Assembly: GCA_900550685.1 (NCBI GenBank)
Contig: URTS01000001.1
Coordinates: 1 to 64,000, forward strand
DNA from: an uncultured Oscillibacter sp.
GTDB taxonomy: Bacteria > Bacillota > Clostridia > Oscillospirales > Oscillospiraceae
Direction of reading: 5' to 3'
DNA length: 64,000 nucleotides
Shown here in pieces: positions 24,850 to 33,026 of this stretch. Within the stretch, counting starts at the first letter, position 1. Every line of letters starts with the position of its first letter. Below the pieces are notes generated by a model. That model ran no database searches. It was not told where the DNA came from and was given only the letters and a program-made list of their open reading frames with translations. Position numbers and translations under genes: made by a program.

Positions 24850-25757
24850 TAAAACAGCATCTCCTCTCTCACGATATCCGGATGGTACGTGACGTTCTCG
24901 TTTATCCACGCCACTACCTCTTCCTTGCTCATGCGCTCCACGCAGTACTTGTACGACGCGACGGCCACATACGATATAGAGCTTGCTATCTCGATGAACA
25001 TCGGGTAGTCCCTCTCATCGAATGCAGCGCAGTCCATAGTGCAGTACTGCACATACGGCAGGTGGTTTATGCCCATGGCAATAACCTCGTCCTGCGTGTG
25101 CCAGCTGCCGATGCATCGGGCCATGTGGTTTATCGTGGCCGGTATCGTTCGAGATAGTTTTGTGGTAGCAGCCCGGCAATGTGCAGCGACGAAGTCATTG
25201 AGGCTAAAATGAGCTGCGGCGGCTCGGCCAACGGCGGCAGGGGTATTGCCCTCAATCTGTGTTCCGTCCTTGAACGGATGCTTCGCCCTCTTCAGTCGGC
25301 CGCGCTCATTGAGTATGTAGACACCATCTCCGGCAGCAAGCGCGTCTATTATGTCGCCAACGGGAACGTTTACCGCGCGTGCAACCTGTACCGCGCGGAA
25401 TATATCGCGCATGGCTGGGTGTCTCTCAAATATGACCCTGCTGTTCGGTTCATAGAGCGCCTGTCCCGCCCACTTGACGGCCTCCTGACACCGCTGCCAC
25501 GCGCCGGGCGTTCTAATATCGCCGACATGGGCGATCATGAGCAAGTCCACCACCTGCTCTATGACGGCGTTGACGGAGTCCTTCGGTATTTTTTCAAGGA
25601 CGATTGCCCTCACACTGTTAACCGGCCACGTCATGTCAAGAGCGATAACCTGCGCGAAACACACGGCCTCCGCGTCTGCGTTGGGTGTTCCGTCCCACCT
25701 CCCGGATAATACGAGCTCTCGGGCGTATGCAATAGTTTCTCTGCAAATAAATGGCAT
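24849..25757 (-). CDS. hypothetical protein, 302 aa
   Basis: First gene of the five-gene run, with a GGAGGT site before its ATG. Mostly alpha-helical, many Ala and Arg, with a conserved-looking segment HMARCIGSWHTQDEVIAMG and a Cys/Asp-rich VQYCTMDCAAFDERDY. No signal peptide or recognised domain. Plasmid- or phage-type genes of unknown role often sit in such tightly overlapped runs. Confidence 0.6.
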   Translation of the reverse strand: MPFICRETIAYARELVLSGRWDGTPNADAEAVCFAQVIALDMTWPVNSVRAIVLEKIPKDSVNAVIEQVVDLLMIAHVGDIRTPGAWQRCQEAVKWAGQALYEPNSRVIFERHPAMRDIFRAVQVARAVNVPVGDIIDALAAGDGVYILNERGRLKRAKHPFKDGTQIEGNTPAAVGRAAAAHFSLNDFVAAHCRAATTKLSRTIPATINHMARCIGSWHTQDEVIAMGINHLPYVQYCTMDCAAFDERDYPMFIEIASSISYVAVASYKYCVERMSKEEVVAWINENVTYHPDIVREEMLF

Positions 25758-26022
25758 AATGTTACCTCCTTCGATTACATAATATCACACGCGAATTACT
25801 GTCTGCAACCCGCATTGGGGTTGCAAATGCCACACCGGATATCGTATTATGCACAAAAAAGTGGTGCTAAATATGTGTAATAAGATAACAGCCGGGTCAA
25901 TCATTCTCGGTCTAAAGGCTGCGTTTTGGGCTTATTCTGGGAGAGGATACCGCGTCCGCCTTCCTGCTGTTTACTTTGTGGTACGGGTTCAAGCTCATCT
26001 GTTGGTTCTTCGGGATGTAGAG
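25758..26022. other. intergenic, possible short hydrophobic frame
   Basis: No clear gene. A plus-strand frame from about 25919 to a TAG at 26020 reads SAFLLFTLWYGFKLICWFFG near its end, like a small membrane protein, but has no clear start codon. It directly precedes the terminator at 26023-26053, which needs a plus-strand transcript. Confidence 0.25.
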
Positions 26023-26053
26023 AGAGGGTTGGACGTATCCAACCCTCTTTTTT
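26023..26053 (+). terminator. rho-independent terminator
   Basis: AGAGGGTTGGA pairs perfectly with TCCAACCCTCT across loop CGTA, then a run of Ts; faces plus-strand transcription. Confidence 0.8.
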
Positions 26054-26109
26054 ATGCTTCGCAGATACATACCGCTTCGTGTATAGTATCCAACAAATAG
26101 CGATTCGCT

Positions 26110-27153
26110 TCAACTCGCTCCGCTGCAAGGAATAATTCGGGCGTATTCCAGTTTTCTGCCCCACAGCTTACCCACAAAATCAATCTGCCAATCCCAGCAG
26201 ACTACGCCAATTTTCGGATCGCCGGCGAACCGCAGCAGCTTGGTCAGGTTGCAGGTGAGGAACTCCACCACCTGCAGCGAGCCAATCAGCGCGTCGCACC
26301 GGTACATCGCAGCAGCCTGTATCTGCTCCTGTGTGAACTGCTGGTGGAGGATATCCTCCGGCGAGTTCTGAGTGATGAACCGGAGCCCGCGCACGCCGTC
26401 AATGGTTGCCGGGACGTAGCGGTACTCCTGCCCTGTGCATTGCCTATCATATACAGCAGCAGCGAGCGTATTCTGCATATTCCGTTGCTGCAGCATATGC
26501 AGCAGCGAGTCATCGGACGGCGCGATGAGCAGTGCCTCATATTGGTGTATCGGCGTCTGGATGCCGGAGACTTGCGCGCGCTCCGCGCTGCAGAGGAGAG
26601 ATTCCTGGCGCTCCCCGCTGCAAGATATGCGCAGGTTGCGGCCGTTGCTGGCGGTGACGGTGCCGCAGAAACCGGGTGAGTAAATGTAGCCGCTCGCACG
26701 CGTGCCGTTCATGCGCTGCTGCTGGCCCGGGACTTTGAGGTCACGCCGCAGCACAGCTATGCTCCGGTCTGAACCATCGGTCAGTTCTGGGGATTTTGTT
26801 CGAATCAGGGGCACTCTGTAGAACTGAGCGGTGATTCCCGCCGCATACGCCATGCAGAGGAAGTCTGAAGCGCGAACATACGCGTCAACGTGCAGTTTAT
26901 CGCAGCCGGGTGCATCGTTATTGGAGAGTGCGAGGTAGAGATTCCATTCATCTTCGGTCAGTTCTGCACGCGCCTCCTGTCCGAGCCGAACAATGCGATG
27001 CGGCGCACGCCTGATGAGCTTGTCCGCATACATCTCCGCTACGCACTTCTCCATGTATTTCTCACTCGGATGCAGCATATTGAGCGTGCGCCGCTTAACC
27101 ATAACGCCCATGGACACAACAGCGAGGATATCGTGCTTGAGTTTGTTTTCCAT
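26110..27153 (-). CDS. winged-helix protein, 347 aa, possibly replication-relaxation-like
   Basis: The first 80 residues (KHDILAVVSMGVMVKRRTLN, MLHPSEKYMEKCVAEMYADK, LIRRAPHRIVRLGQEARAEL) have the helix pattern of a winged-helix DNA-binding domain like those of plasmid replication-relaxation proteins. The rest, with eight cysteines, is not recognised. GGAGGC site precedes the ATG. A 14-bp inverted repeat lies 75 bases upstream. Assignment is by pattern only. Confidence 0.5.
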   Translation of the reverse strand: MENKLKHDILAVVSMGVMVKRRTLNMLHPSEKYMEKCVAEMYADKLIRRAPHRIVRLGQEARAELTEDEWNLYLALSNNDAPGCDKLHVDAYVRASDFLCMAYAAGITAQFYRVPLIRTKSPELTDGSDRSIAVLRRDLKVPGQQQRMNGTRASGYIYSPGFCGTVTASNGRNLRISCSGERQESLLCSAERAQVSGIQTPIHQYEALLIAPSDDSLLHMLQQRNMQNTLAAAVYDRQCTGQEYRYVPATIDGVRGLRFITQNSPEDILHQQFTQEQIQAAAMYRCDALIGSLQVVEFLTCNLTKLLRFAGDPKIGVVCWDWQIDFVGKLWGRKLEYARIIPCSGAS

Positions 27154-27549
27154 AGACTATGCCTCCTTTACCCTGTCGGTTAAATAGTGCTAAAACGGTT
27201 GGATTCCGTTGAATTTTGCGGATAGAACCGAGGTAGGGTTTACGCAGGCCGAAAAATCGCGAAACCCTACCTCGGAATTTACCCATAGCGCCTGCCCCAA
27301 CGCACACATCTATGGGCCTGGGGAGCACCTGTGCAGCCCAATTGGCGGTGCCTCATCATGCCATTGGCACCCAACGCCGAGATCGGCTGCAAAATCAGAC
27401 GTGCACGGATGATCTCGCGCCGGAGGGTGACTGCCTGACATACCGTGAGGTCTGCTTAGTCTGCAACCGTGCGGTGCTTTTTAGCGTTATCGCGTAATGC
27501 GATGGATCGGCGCGTCCATGCCGCCGGCAGAATTGCCCTGAGCGAGAGG
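27154..27549. other. intergenic with a perfect inverted repeat
   Basis: Apart from the repeat at 27228-27275 I see no gene or promoter that I can support. Confidence 0.35.
27228..27275. repeat. 14-bp perfect inverted repeat, possible operator or origin
   Basis: CCGAGGTAGGGTTT (27228-27241) and AAACCCTACCTCGG (27262-27275) with a 20-base loop, upstream of the winged-helix gene. Could be its binding site or a replication/nicking site. Confidence 0.5.
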
Positions 27550-27819
27550 TCAGTCTCCACCGTCTGCCGCCTCCAATACACACGTCCCGTATGCGCACTT
27601 TTCTGGGTACTCCCTAACGTTCGGGTCCTTCACGACATACCATTTCCTCCCATTCAGCCGGACGTACAGGCGATGCTCACGGTCTTGGCGGACCTTGCGC
27701 ACATGCACGCAGTCGATCCAACCGCGACGCTAGTCATCCTCCGTGCAAGTCAGCACGATGTAGCTGCCACAGCAAGGACCGCCATAGCCATCGACATAAT
27801 ACACTTGGTCGTTCAACAT
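27550..27819 (-). pseudogene. small unknown gene with in-frame TAG
   Basis: GAGGTG six bases before the ATG at 27819 is a good ribosome site. The frame reads MLNDQVYYVDGYGGPCCGSY to TAG at 27730-27732 (29 aa), then continues in the same frame with coding-like sequence (WIDCVHVRKVRQDREHRLYV; KWYVVKDPNVREYPEKCAYG) to TGA at 27550, 88 residues plus the stop position. Either an amber pseudogene, or a real 29-aa peptide with unrelated sequence behind it. Family not recognised. Confidence 0.45.
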
Positions 27820-27828
27820 ATTATCACC

Positions 27829-28224
27829 TCAAAAGTCGTAGTCGGCCTCGTCAAAGCGGCGCTCGACATACTCCCTCAATGCATAGTCGGCCAGGTCCAG
27901 CAGCGCATTATCAATGGTCTCGTTGCAGACCCGATCGGTCTCTCCATCGCGGGAGAGGGCAATCAGCTGGGACACCTTGTCGTACAGCTTACCTGCGGTG
28001 TAGCACGGGATTTTCCGGTGACCCTCGATATAGGTGTTGCCATAGTCATGGATCCTCCGCTGGTAGGTATCGAGCATGTCATCGATGCTCTCGCGGTACG
28101 CAGCAATGCGGAAGTCTTCCTCGGGGGTAATGGCAGGGGGGGGGGCGGGGGTGGTTTTCTGCTTTTTCCTTGGGTACTCCTTTCTGGCGGTGCGTGGGAA
28201 AATAAAAAAAGAGGGCGGCACCAT
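27829..28224 (-). CDS. hypothetical protein with a ten-C tract near its start
   Basis: The C-terminal two thirds (FRIAAYRESIDDMLDTYQRR; DFADYALREYVERRF-like helical end) look like a real alpha-helical protein. The N-terminus is uncertain: the ATG at 28224 lies inside a terminator arm, an AAAGGAG site at about 28185 has no start codon at proper distance, and a run of ten Cs (28136-28145) lies between. Slippage at that run would switch the frame on or off. Function unknown. Confidence 0.4.
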   Translation of the reverse strand: MVPPSFFIFPRTARKEYPRKKQKTTPAPPPAITPEEDFRIAAYRESIDDMLDTYQRRIHDYGNTYIEGHRKIPCYTAGKLYDKVSQLIALSRDGETDRVCNETIDNALLDLADYALREYVERRFDEADYDF

Positions 28225-28281
28225 AGCTACCCTCATCCCACGCATAATGTGGAATGGGATAAAACTACGATGCCGCCCTCT
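28204..28281 (-). terminator. minus-strand terminator
   Basis: AGAGGGCGGCA (28281-28271) pairs perfectly with TGCCGCCCTCT (28220-28210), extended by six more near-pairs, then seven Ts on the minus strand. Confidence 0.75.
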
Positions 28282-28447
28282 GTTGTGTGTCAGTGGGGGT
28301 GTAAACGTGCCGGCCCTGCCCCGGGTCTCCTGCCTCGCCCTCCTACGCTATCCTCTCAATTGAGGCCTCGGGTAGTCGGCGCGCTGTCCTGGCGGTGTGC
28401 ATTTGCCTCGGGCCCCGTTTCCGGTGGACTGGCCCTCTTGCTTTTTT
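28204..28447 (-). ncRNA. possible small RNA or attenuated leader
   Basis: A good promoter (28454-28482) and a strong terminator (28204-28281) on the minus strand enclose about 240 bases with no gene longer than 20 codons. The product may be a small RNA, or the leader of the gene at 27829-28224 if termination is conditional. Confidence 0.35.
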
Positions 28448-28453
28448 GATTAT

Positions 28454-28482
28454 AGTATAGCGCATTTTCGAGTGTTTGTCAA
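28454..28482 (-). promoter_or_regulatory. minus-strand promoter
   Basis: TTGACA (28482-28477), 17-base spacer, TATACT (28459-28454). Confidence 0.7.
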
Positions 28483-28559
28483 GCGTTTGCCAAGCGTTTT
28501 TGACAAAAATTTTTATATTTTTTGTATCATTCCAATAACGGGACAATCGTTTTGTAACA

Positions 28560-28991
28560 TCATGGGAGAACAATACCGATGATATTGTGATACTTTGGCA
28601 GCGTCTCCGCATAGCGGCTGTCGAGGCTGTTGGCACGGTTATCGCCCAATACAAATATCTCATCATCCCCCAAGTTCCACGTGCCGGGAGGCTGCGTCTC
28701 AGGCCCTTCCAGCACGCCGTCCGGCGTCTCCACGATGCCGTCATGGATGTACACGATATCGCCAGGGAGTCCGATGAGCCGCTTGCAATATATCCGCCAG
28801 CCGTCGCGGTACAGGACAATATCTCCGCGTTCCGGTTCCGGCGCAAACGGCCACCGGACGCAGCGGTATATATGCCACGGCTTGATTGTCGGCTCCATGC
28901 TGCCGGTGGGTGTGTAGGTTAGATTCCAGCCCACGGCCAGCATCAGCAGCATCACGATAGGCAGCCAGTGCCGTCGGATGAACCTAAACAT
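28560..28991 (-). CDS. lepB: signal peptidase I
   Basis: 143 residues: one N-terminal membrane anchor (WLPIVMLLMLAVGWNL), then the catalytic Ser31 in TGSMEPTI, the general base Lys70 in CKRLIGLPGD, and the GDNRANSLDSR box. Short for the family but all active-site boxes are present. Its ATG lies eight bases inside the end of the XRE gene, so the two are translationally coupled. Would cleave signal peptides of exported proteins; a copy in an accessory island may serve a dedicated substrate. Confidence 0.9.
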   Translation of the reverse strand: MFRFIRRHWLPIVMLLMLAVGWNLTYTPTGSMEPTIKPWHIYRCVRWPFAPEPERGDIVLYRDGWRIYCKRLIGLPGDIVYIHDGIVETPDGVLEGPETQPPGTWNLGDDEIFVLGDNRANSLDSRYAETLPKYHNIIGIVLP

Positions 28992-29370
28992 TGTCAATGA
29001 ACAGCTTACGGGCCTTGCCGAGCGTAATATACTCTCGCATGGTGTCCGCGATGTTGTCCGCCTGAACATCGGTCAGTTTGTCGACGTTGTCCGCAATATA
29101 GTCACGCGGGTTCCATTCCCCATCCTGCGGGAGGGCGCTGTCTACACGCAGCAGCTCATCGGCGGTGACTCCGAGAGCCCGTGAGATGCGCACGATATTC
29201 CGGGGACTGGGCGACGATACGCCCTGCACGTATTTGTTGATGCCCGAACGGGCGATGCCGAGCTTCTGCGCAATGGCAGCCTGCGTGGTTCCGCGCTCGT
29301 TGATAAGACGCTGCAGGTTGCGGCCGATGACCTCGGCGTAATCGTAATCCTCTTGGGGCAAGTTGCTCAT
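28984..29370 (-). CDS. XRE-family transcriptional regulator
   Basis: 128 residues. HTH of the Cro/CI type at about 16-72 (LQRLINERGTTQAAIAQKLG, INKYVQGVSSPSPRNIVRIS, RALGVTADELL), then an acidic helical C-terminal part. Overlaps the signal peptidase gene by eight bases. AGAGGAG site before the ATG. Likely autoregulator of the pair. Confidence 0.88.
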   Translation of the reverse strand: MSNLPQEDYDYAEVIGRNLQRLINERGTTQAAIAQKLGIARSGINKYVQGVSSPSPRNIVRISRALGVTADELLRVDSALPQDGEWNPRDYIADNVDKLTDVQADNIADTMREYITLGKARKLFIDNV

Positions 29371-30295
29371 GTCCTATCTCCTCTCAGATAGCGTTCAAAC
29401 GCATTGTATCATCGCATCAGACAGCCGTCAAGCGCAGCCGGGTGTTGGTAGTACGCCTCCCCAGTGTGCTTGCAAACAAGGGTGGCCAGCGTCAGCGATC
29501 CATGCGGCTGTAGGCAGCAAGCAGCTCCTCTGGTGTAGGCTCTGCGGGCGGCAGCTCGGGAAGGCTGGGTAGGCTCCTCGTCGGACCCCTGCGGGGTCCC
29601 GAAGCATCAGGCAGAAGACCTGCAGAAGCGTGGGCTCCGTGCAAGGATTGCTGCGCAAAGGAGCCTCCCGGCGCATAAAATTGGCTGCGGTGTCCACAAA
29701 TAAAGCGCATGGGAAAACTGGATTTTTGAAAATTGTGTTGGTACACCAAAAAACCAATACCGCAGATTCCAAAAGACCGGAAACCATGAGAAAAGCCGCC
29801 AAATGGCGGCTTTTCAGTCTTTCAGCCGGGGTGGTTTCTTATATACGAGGTCTTGATCTCCCTTTTCCGCGTACAGCCGCCTCAGGAACGCCGCGATCTG
29901 GGCACAGGTACAAGTGTTATTTAGTAACCGTCAAAGTTAACGGCGCATAGCCCGCTGTCAAATCAGGAACAGCTTCTCGATGCGCTCTTTTTCCTTCTTC
30001 TCTTCTTTATACGCTGTAATGAGCCGCGTAGCTAAATTCCTTTGCTTGTTAAACTAAGAACACCACATCAATTTAGCTAAATCAATCGAATTTTGCCAAA
30101 TCATGAAATTGTTAGATCTTCCCGTCTCTTGAATCTGTCATCAGCCATCGATGGGTTGCGGATGTCTCACCCTCCGTGCTGTGCCCGGATGGTGTCATCA
30201 CCGCATTCCGGAATTACCGCCAAAGGTATGCGCCCCCCTGTCACAATGTATCAGATGACTTTCCCATAGATCTCCATGCATCGTTCCTCCCGGCG
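29371..30295. other. 0.9-kb region with possible gene remnant and a bidirectional hairpin
   Basis: A minus-strand frame at 29492-29749 ends LPPAEPTPEELLAAYSRMDR, which looks like the tail of a protein, but its front is not coding-like. AAAAGCCGCC/GGCGGCTTTT at 29791-29814 is a palindromic terminator usable in both directions. The rest (29820-30295) holds nothing I can support. Confidence 0.3.
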
Positions 30296-31027
30296 CTAAC
30301 GATACCCTATCATCATATGGATTTCACCGATCATCTCACTCAGGTCTGCCCCATTACACTGTTGATTGATCCGTTCTTTCACGGCCTTGGATATGGGATA
30401 TACCACTTCAGACGGTTGAATCTCAACCCGTCTGCCGTTGACGGAAAAACGGTTCAGCGCATCCTCAAAGCTTTGAAGCGTGGGGAAAAGATTTTTGTCA
30501 ATCTCCTCAAACTCATAGACGCACTGCACATCATCATGCGAAAACACTGTCGCGCTCTGGAGCGTTCGAAGGATCGGCAACGCTTCCGCGATCCCCTCCT
30601 GCGGAAAAATCTTTTTCCCTCCATCCATCATATCATAAATTTTCCTTGATAAGGCCGCTGATTGCCTGAAGCGAAGCTTCTCAAAGCATTCGTTTTGCAG
30701 CAATGGCCGGTCTTCTCGCATAGGGTGGATATAGCCGCGTTGGTATTGGCATCTGTAAAACGGCTGATAGCCAATTTGGAATGACACGCCGTCCAGGGCG
30801 CAGGAGCTCAGCGGATACGGGGTTTTTCTTGTAATAGCGTCCGGGTTTCTCATTCCGAAATACAAACACCCCATAGGGGTCATATAATCTGTCATCCAGT
30901 CCGGCGAGTGAAATATCATGCCAAACCGGGGATCTGCCTCTGCCGTAGGCGCTTTGTCAATGTCCTGCTGTGTCAGGGGACGGTAGGAATCCGTATCCCA
31001 CTCATACTTGCAGGTTGCGAAGAACAA
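30296..31027 (-). CDS. hypothetical protein, about 243 aa, 5' end unclear
   Basis: The frame from a TTG at 31027 has steady protein character (Tyr/Phe/Met-rich: FGMIFHSPDWMTDYMTPMGC; PHMREDRPLLQNECF-like segment; C-terminal helix EVVYPISKAVKERINQQCNG). It stays open upstream to about 31150 (VKAGEVVRFQFYETSIIEQN) without an ATG or ribosome site, so it is either 5'-truncated or starts at TTG. Family unknown. Confidence 0.45.
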   Translation of the reverse strand: MFFATCKYEWDTDSYRPLTQQDIDKAPTAEADPRFGMIFHSPDWMTDYMTPMGCLYFGMRNPDAITRKTPYPLSSCALDGVSFQIGYQPFYRCQYQRGYIHPMREDRPLLQNECFEKLRFRQSAALSRKIYDMMDGGKKIFPQEGIAEALPILRTLQSATVFSHDDVQCVYEFEEIDKNLFPTLQSFEDALNRFSVNGRRVEIQPSEVVYPISKAVKERINQQCNGADLSEMIGEIHMMIGYR

Positions 31028-31156
31028 TGCGACTCTGGCGTCATTTTGTTCAATTATTGAAGTCTCATAAAATTGAAATCTGACTACTTCCCCAGCTTTT
31101 ACCCAATCTCTGTGGTCCCATTGACGCCGGCATTCCCTGTGAGAAAAGTAATTAAC

Positions 31157-31183
31157 GTAAGCAGCAGCGGCTCTGCTGCTTAC
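31157..31183. repeat. 11-bp perfect inverted repeat
   Basis: GTAAGCAGCAG and CTGCTGCTTAC around CGGCT; no T-run. Confidence 0.5.
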
Positions 31184-31296
31184 GCAGAACTTACAGCATG
31201 GGATGAAAATCAGTGGAAAATTTCAACTTTACAAGTACGGCAAAAACGTGCTGCAATCGAGATCAAGAGAAAAATGCAAAATCGGAGGTAACTGCC

Positions 31297-31545
31297 GTGC
31301 TTACTCAGGAAGATTTACAGGCTCTGCAAACAATGATGGAAACTACCATTGATAAGAAGCTGGAACCTATCAACGGCAGGCTCGACGCTATCGACGTCAG
31401 GCTTGATACTATCGACGGCAGGCTTGACACCATCGAAAACGACATGGCAGAAGTAAAAAAATCCCTTGCCGAAGTCAGAGAAGCGACAAATTACCTGCTG
31501 GAATTGGTAGACGGTAAGGAAAAGGCTATTAGAAAGCTTATATAA
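31297..31545 (+). CDS. coiled-coil protein, 82 aa
   Basis: GTG at 31297 follows GGAGGT by eight bases. Residues 20-70 are a continuous coiled coil built on a seven-residue repeat (INGRLDAIDVRLDTIDGRLD, then TIENDMAEVKKSLAEVREAT). Similar short proteins are common in Clostridia; role unknown. A longer frame from 31213 has no ribosome site. Confidence 0.65.
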   Translation: MLTQEDLQALQTMMETTIDKKLEPINGRLDAIDVRLDTIDGRLDTIENDMAEVKKSLAEVREATNYLLELVDGKEKAIRKLI

Positions 31546-32044
31546 CAGCTCGAAAATACCGAGGGTTACAGGCAATATTCACAGGGACGCAAGTTGAAAC
31601 TGCGTCTTATAAGGGGCGGACAGCATTTGCTGTCTGCTTTCTTGCGTTTTTTCTCTGGACCATTGCTGCTATATAACGAAGGTCCGGCACACCTCCTATA
31701 TGGGTACTTCCCTTTTGCGAACCGGCTATAAGAATCCTGGCAGCGATCTATAACTTCTGCCTGCTCATTCTTATATTCGCAAAACGAAGTCATTTTGGAT
31801 ATTATTGCATCAAATGATTCCGCCCTGACAATCAGCCGTATGAAAGAACGCCGTGCCAACGATTGGACACGTTATGTTTCCACCGATTGAGACGGAGCCT
31901 GCTTTACCCGATCACCACTCCCCTATTCTTTCATTTTCAAAGAACCTGCCGCGGTGTCCTGCGGCAGGTTCTCTTTTGTATCCGGCGCGGCGTGCTGATT
32001 GAATCGCTCACCGCTAAAATGACAGCGTAAACGTATAAAAAGAC
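31546..32044. other. intergenic with coding remnant
   Basis: A plus-strand frame at 31732-31890 ends VILDIIASNDSALTISRMKE followed by RRANDWTRYVSTD and TGA; it reads like a protein C-terminus without a front. A terminator follows at 31943-31975. Confidence 0.25.
31943..31975 (+). terminator. rho-independent terminator
   Basis: AACCTGCCGC pairs with GCGGCAGGTT, then CTCTTTT. Confidence 0.65.
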
Positions 32045-32084
32045 GGCAGAGGCTGAAGTTTTCTCCGTCTCTGCCGCCTTCCTC
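32040..32084 (-). terminator. minus-strand terminator
   Basis: GGCGGCAGAG and TCTGCCGTC arms followed by TTTTT on the minus strand, just after the fragment ending at 32091. Confidence 0.65.
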
Positions 32085-32090
32085 CCTTTT

Positions 32091-32470
32091 TTACTTGGAC
32101 AGGTTTTCGGTGCAAAAAAGCTGGATGCAGTTTTCAATCATTGCCTGATCACAGTCTGTGGAAATACCGGATGCTAGCCAGTAGGCATAATCACCGGCAT
32201 CATACTGACCCAGGGCATCCAGATCACTGCCGTAGCGGAACTCAATGTGATAGGTAGTCGTGTTTGTATCGGGAGCCATGCAGAAGTAAGTAAATTCGCC
32301 GGAATCAGCGTCATCGCTCTCATACTCGTACAGGCCGCGGACCTCTTCCATACCTACATAGTGATAGGTGTGGGAGAACAGTTCGCTGCCGTCTGCACCA
32401 TAGCCCTTGATTATAGAGTTTGCGCCATCAAATTCCAGCGTGCTCAGCCCCTCGGTAAAGGAGCAATCAT
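32091..32470 (-). pseudogene. C-terminal fragment of an unknown protein
   Basis: The frame reads FTEGLSTLEFDGANSIIKGY through EEVRGLYEYESDDADSGEFT to a Lys at the stop codon. It opens directly out of the panE remnant without a start codon, so the front of this gene was deleted. The content (Asp/Tyr-rich beta pattern) suggests a small secreted or lipocalin-like protein, but I do not recognise it. Confidence 0.5.
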
Positions 32471-32806
32471 AAGCGCCGCCGTTTCTGCGGCGCGCACATT
32501 ATTGCCCACAAAAATGATGGTTTTCGCCCGGCTTGCCCGCAGCGTGTCCATCACGGATGCGATCTGCGTATACCGCACGGCGGCGAAAATCACATCGTAT
32601 GGGTCCTCCGGCTTCAGCGCGGTCACCACTGGGATCCGGCTCACCGACATGCGGGGAGAAAACGTATCCTTGATCCGAAGCCCGTTTGTCTGCAGCTCCT
32701 CTGCCCAGCTTCCCCGGGCCAGCAGGGCGGCATCCTTTCCGGCGCGGAACAGATTCCTTGCCAGATTGCAGCCCAGCACACCGGCACCGTATACTAAAAT
32801 TTTCAT
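32444..32806 (-). pseudogene. ketopantoate reductase-like N-terminal fragment
   Basis: Starts MKILVYGAGVLGCNLARNLF, the NADP-binding fold of the PanE/ApbA family, and continues to FVGNNVRAAETAAL, about 115 residues, where a normal protein would run past 300. It then enters unrelated sequence and stops at 32444. The C-terminal domain and catalytic Lys are missing, so it is inactive. Confidence 0.75.
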
Positions 32807-32961
32807 GGTGAAGTCTCCTGTTTCTGAAAAAATGTCAGTCTCTTCTCTGGGGCCTTCCCTGCCCTGCACCCGTGCTCATGGCTGCGCCGTGAACACGGCG
32901 TCGATATTTTCCTCTGTAAAAGCACAGATCCGACCCTAACCCCTTTTTCCAAGATTAGGGA

Positions 32962-32990
32962 TTGTTTTTATGCGCATTCTATGATATATT
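32962..32990 (+). promoter_or_regulatory. promoter of the NSS transporter gene
   Basis: TTGTTT (32962-32967), 17-base spacer, TATATT (32985-32990). Confidence 0.55.
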
Positions 32991-33026
32991 AAAAAGGTTG
33001 CAGTAGCATAAAGAGAGGAGATTGTC

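Noticed and set aside
30176..30649. 157-codon plus-strand frame
   Set aside because: It overlaps the better-looking minus-strand frame 30296-31027 and has no ribosome site.
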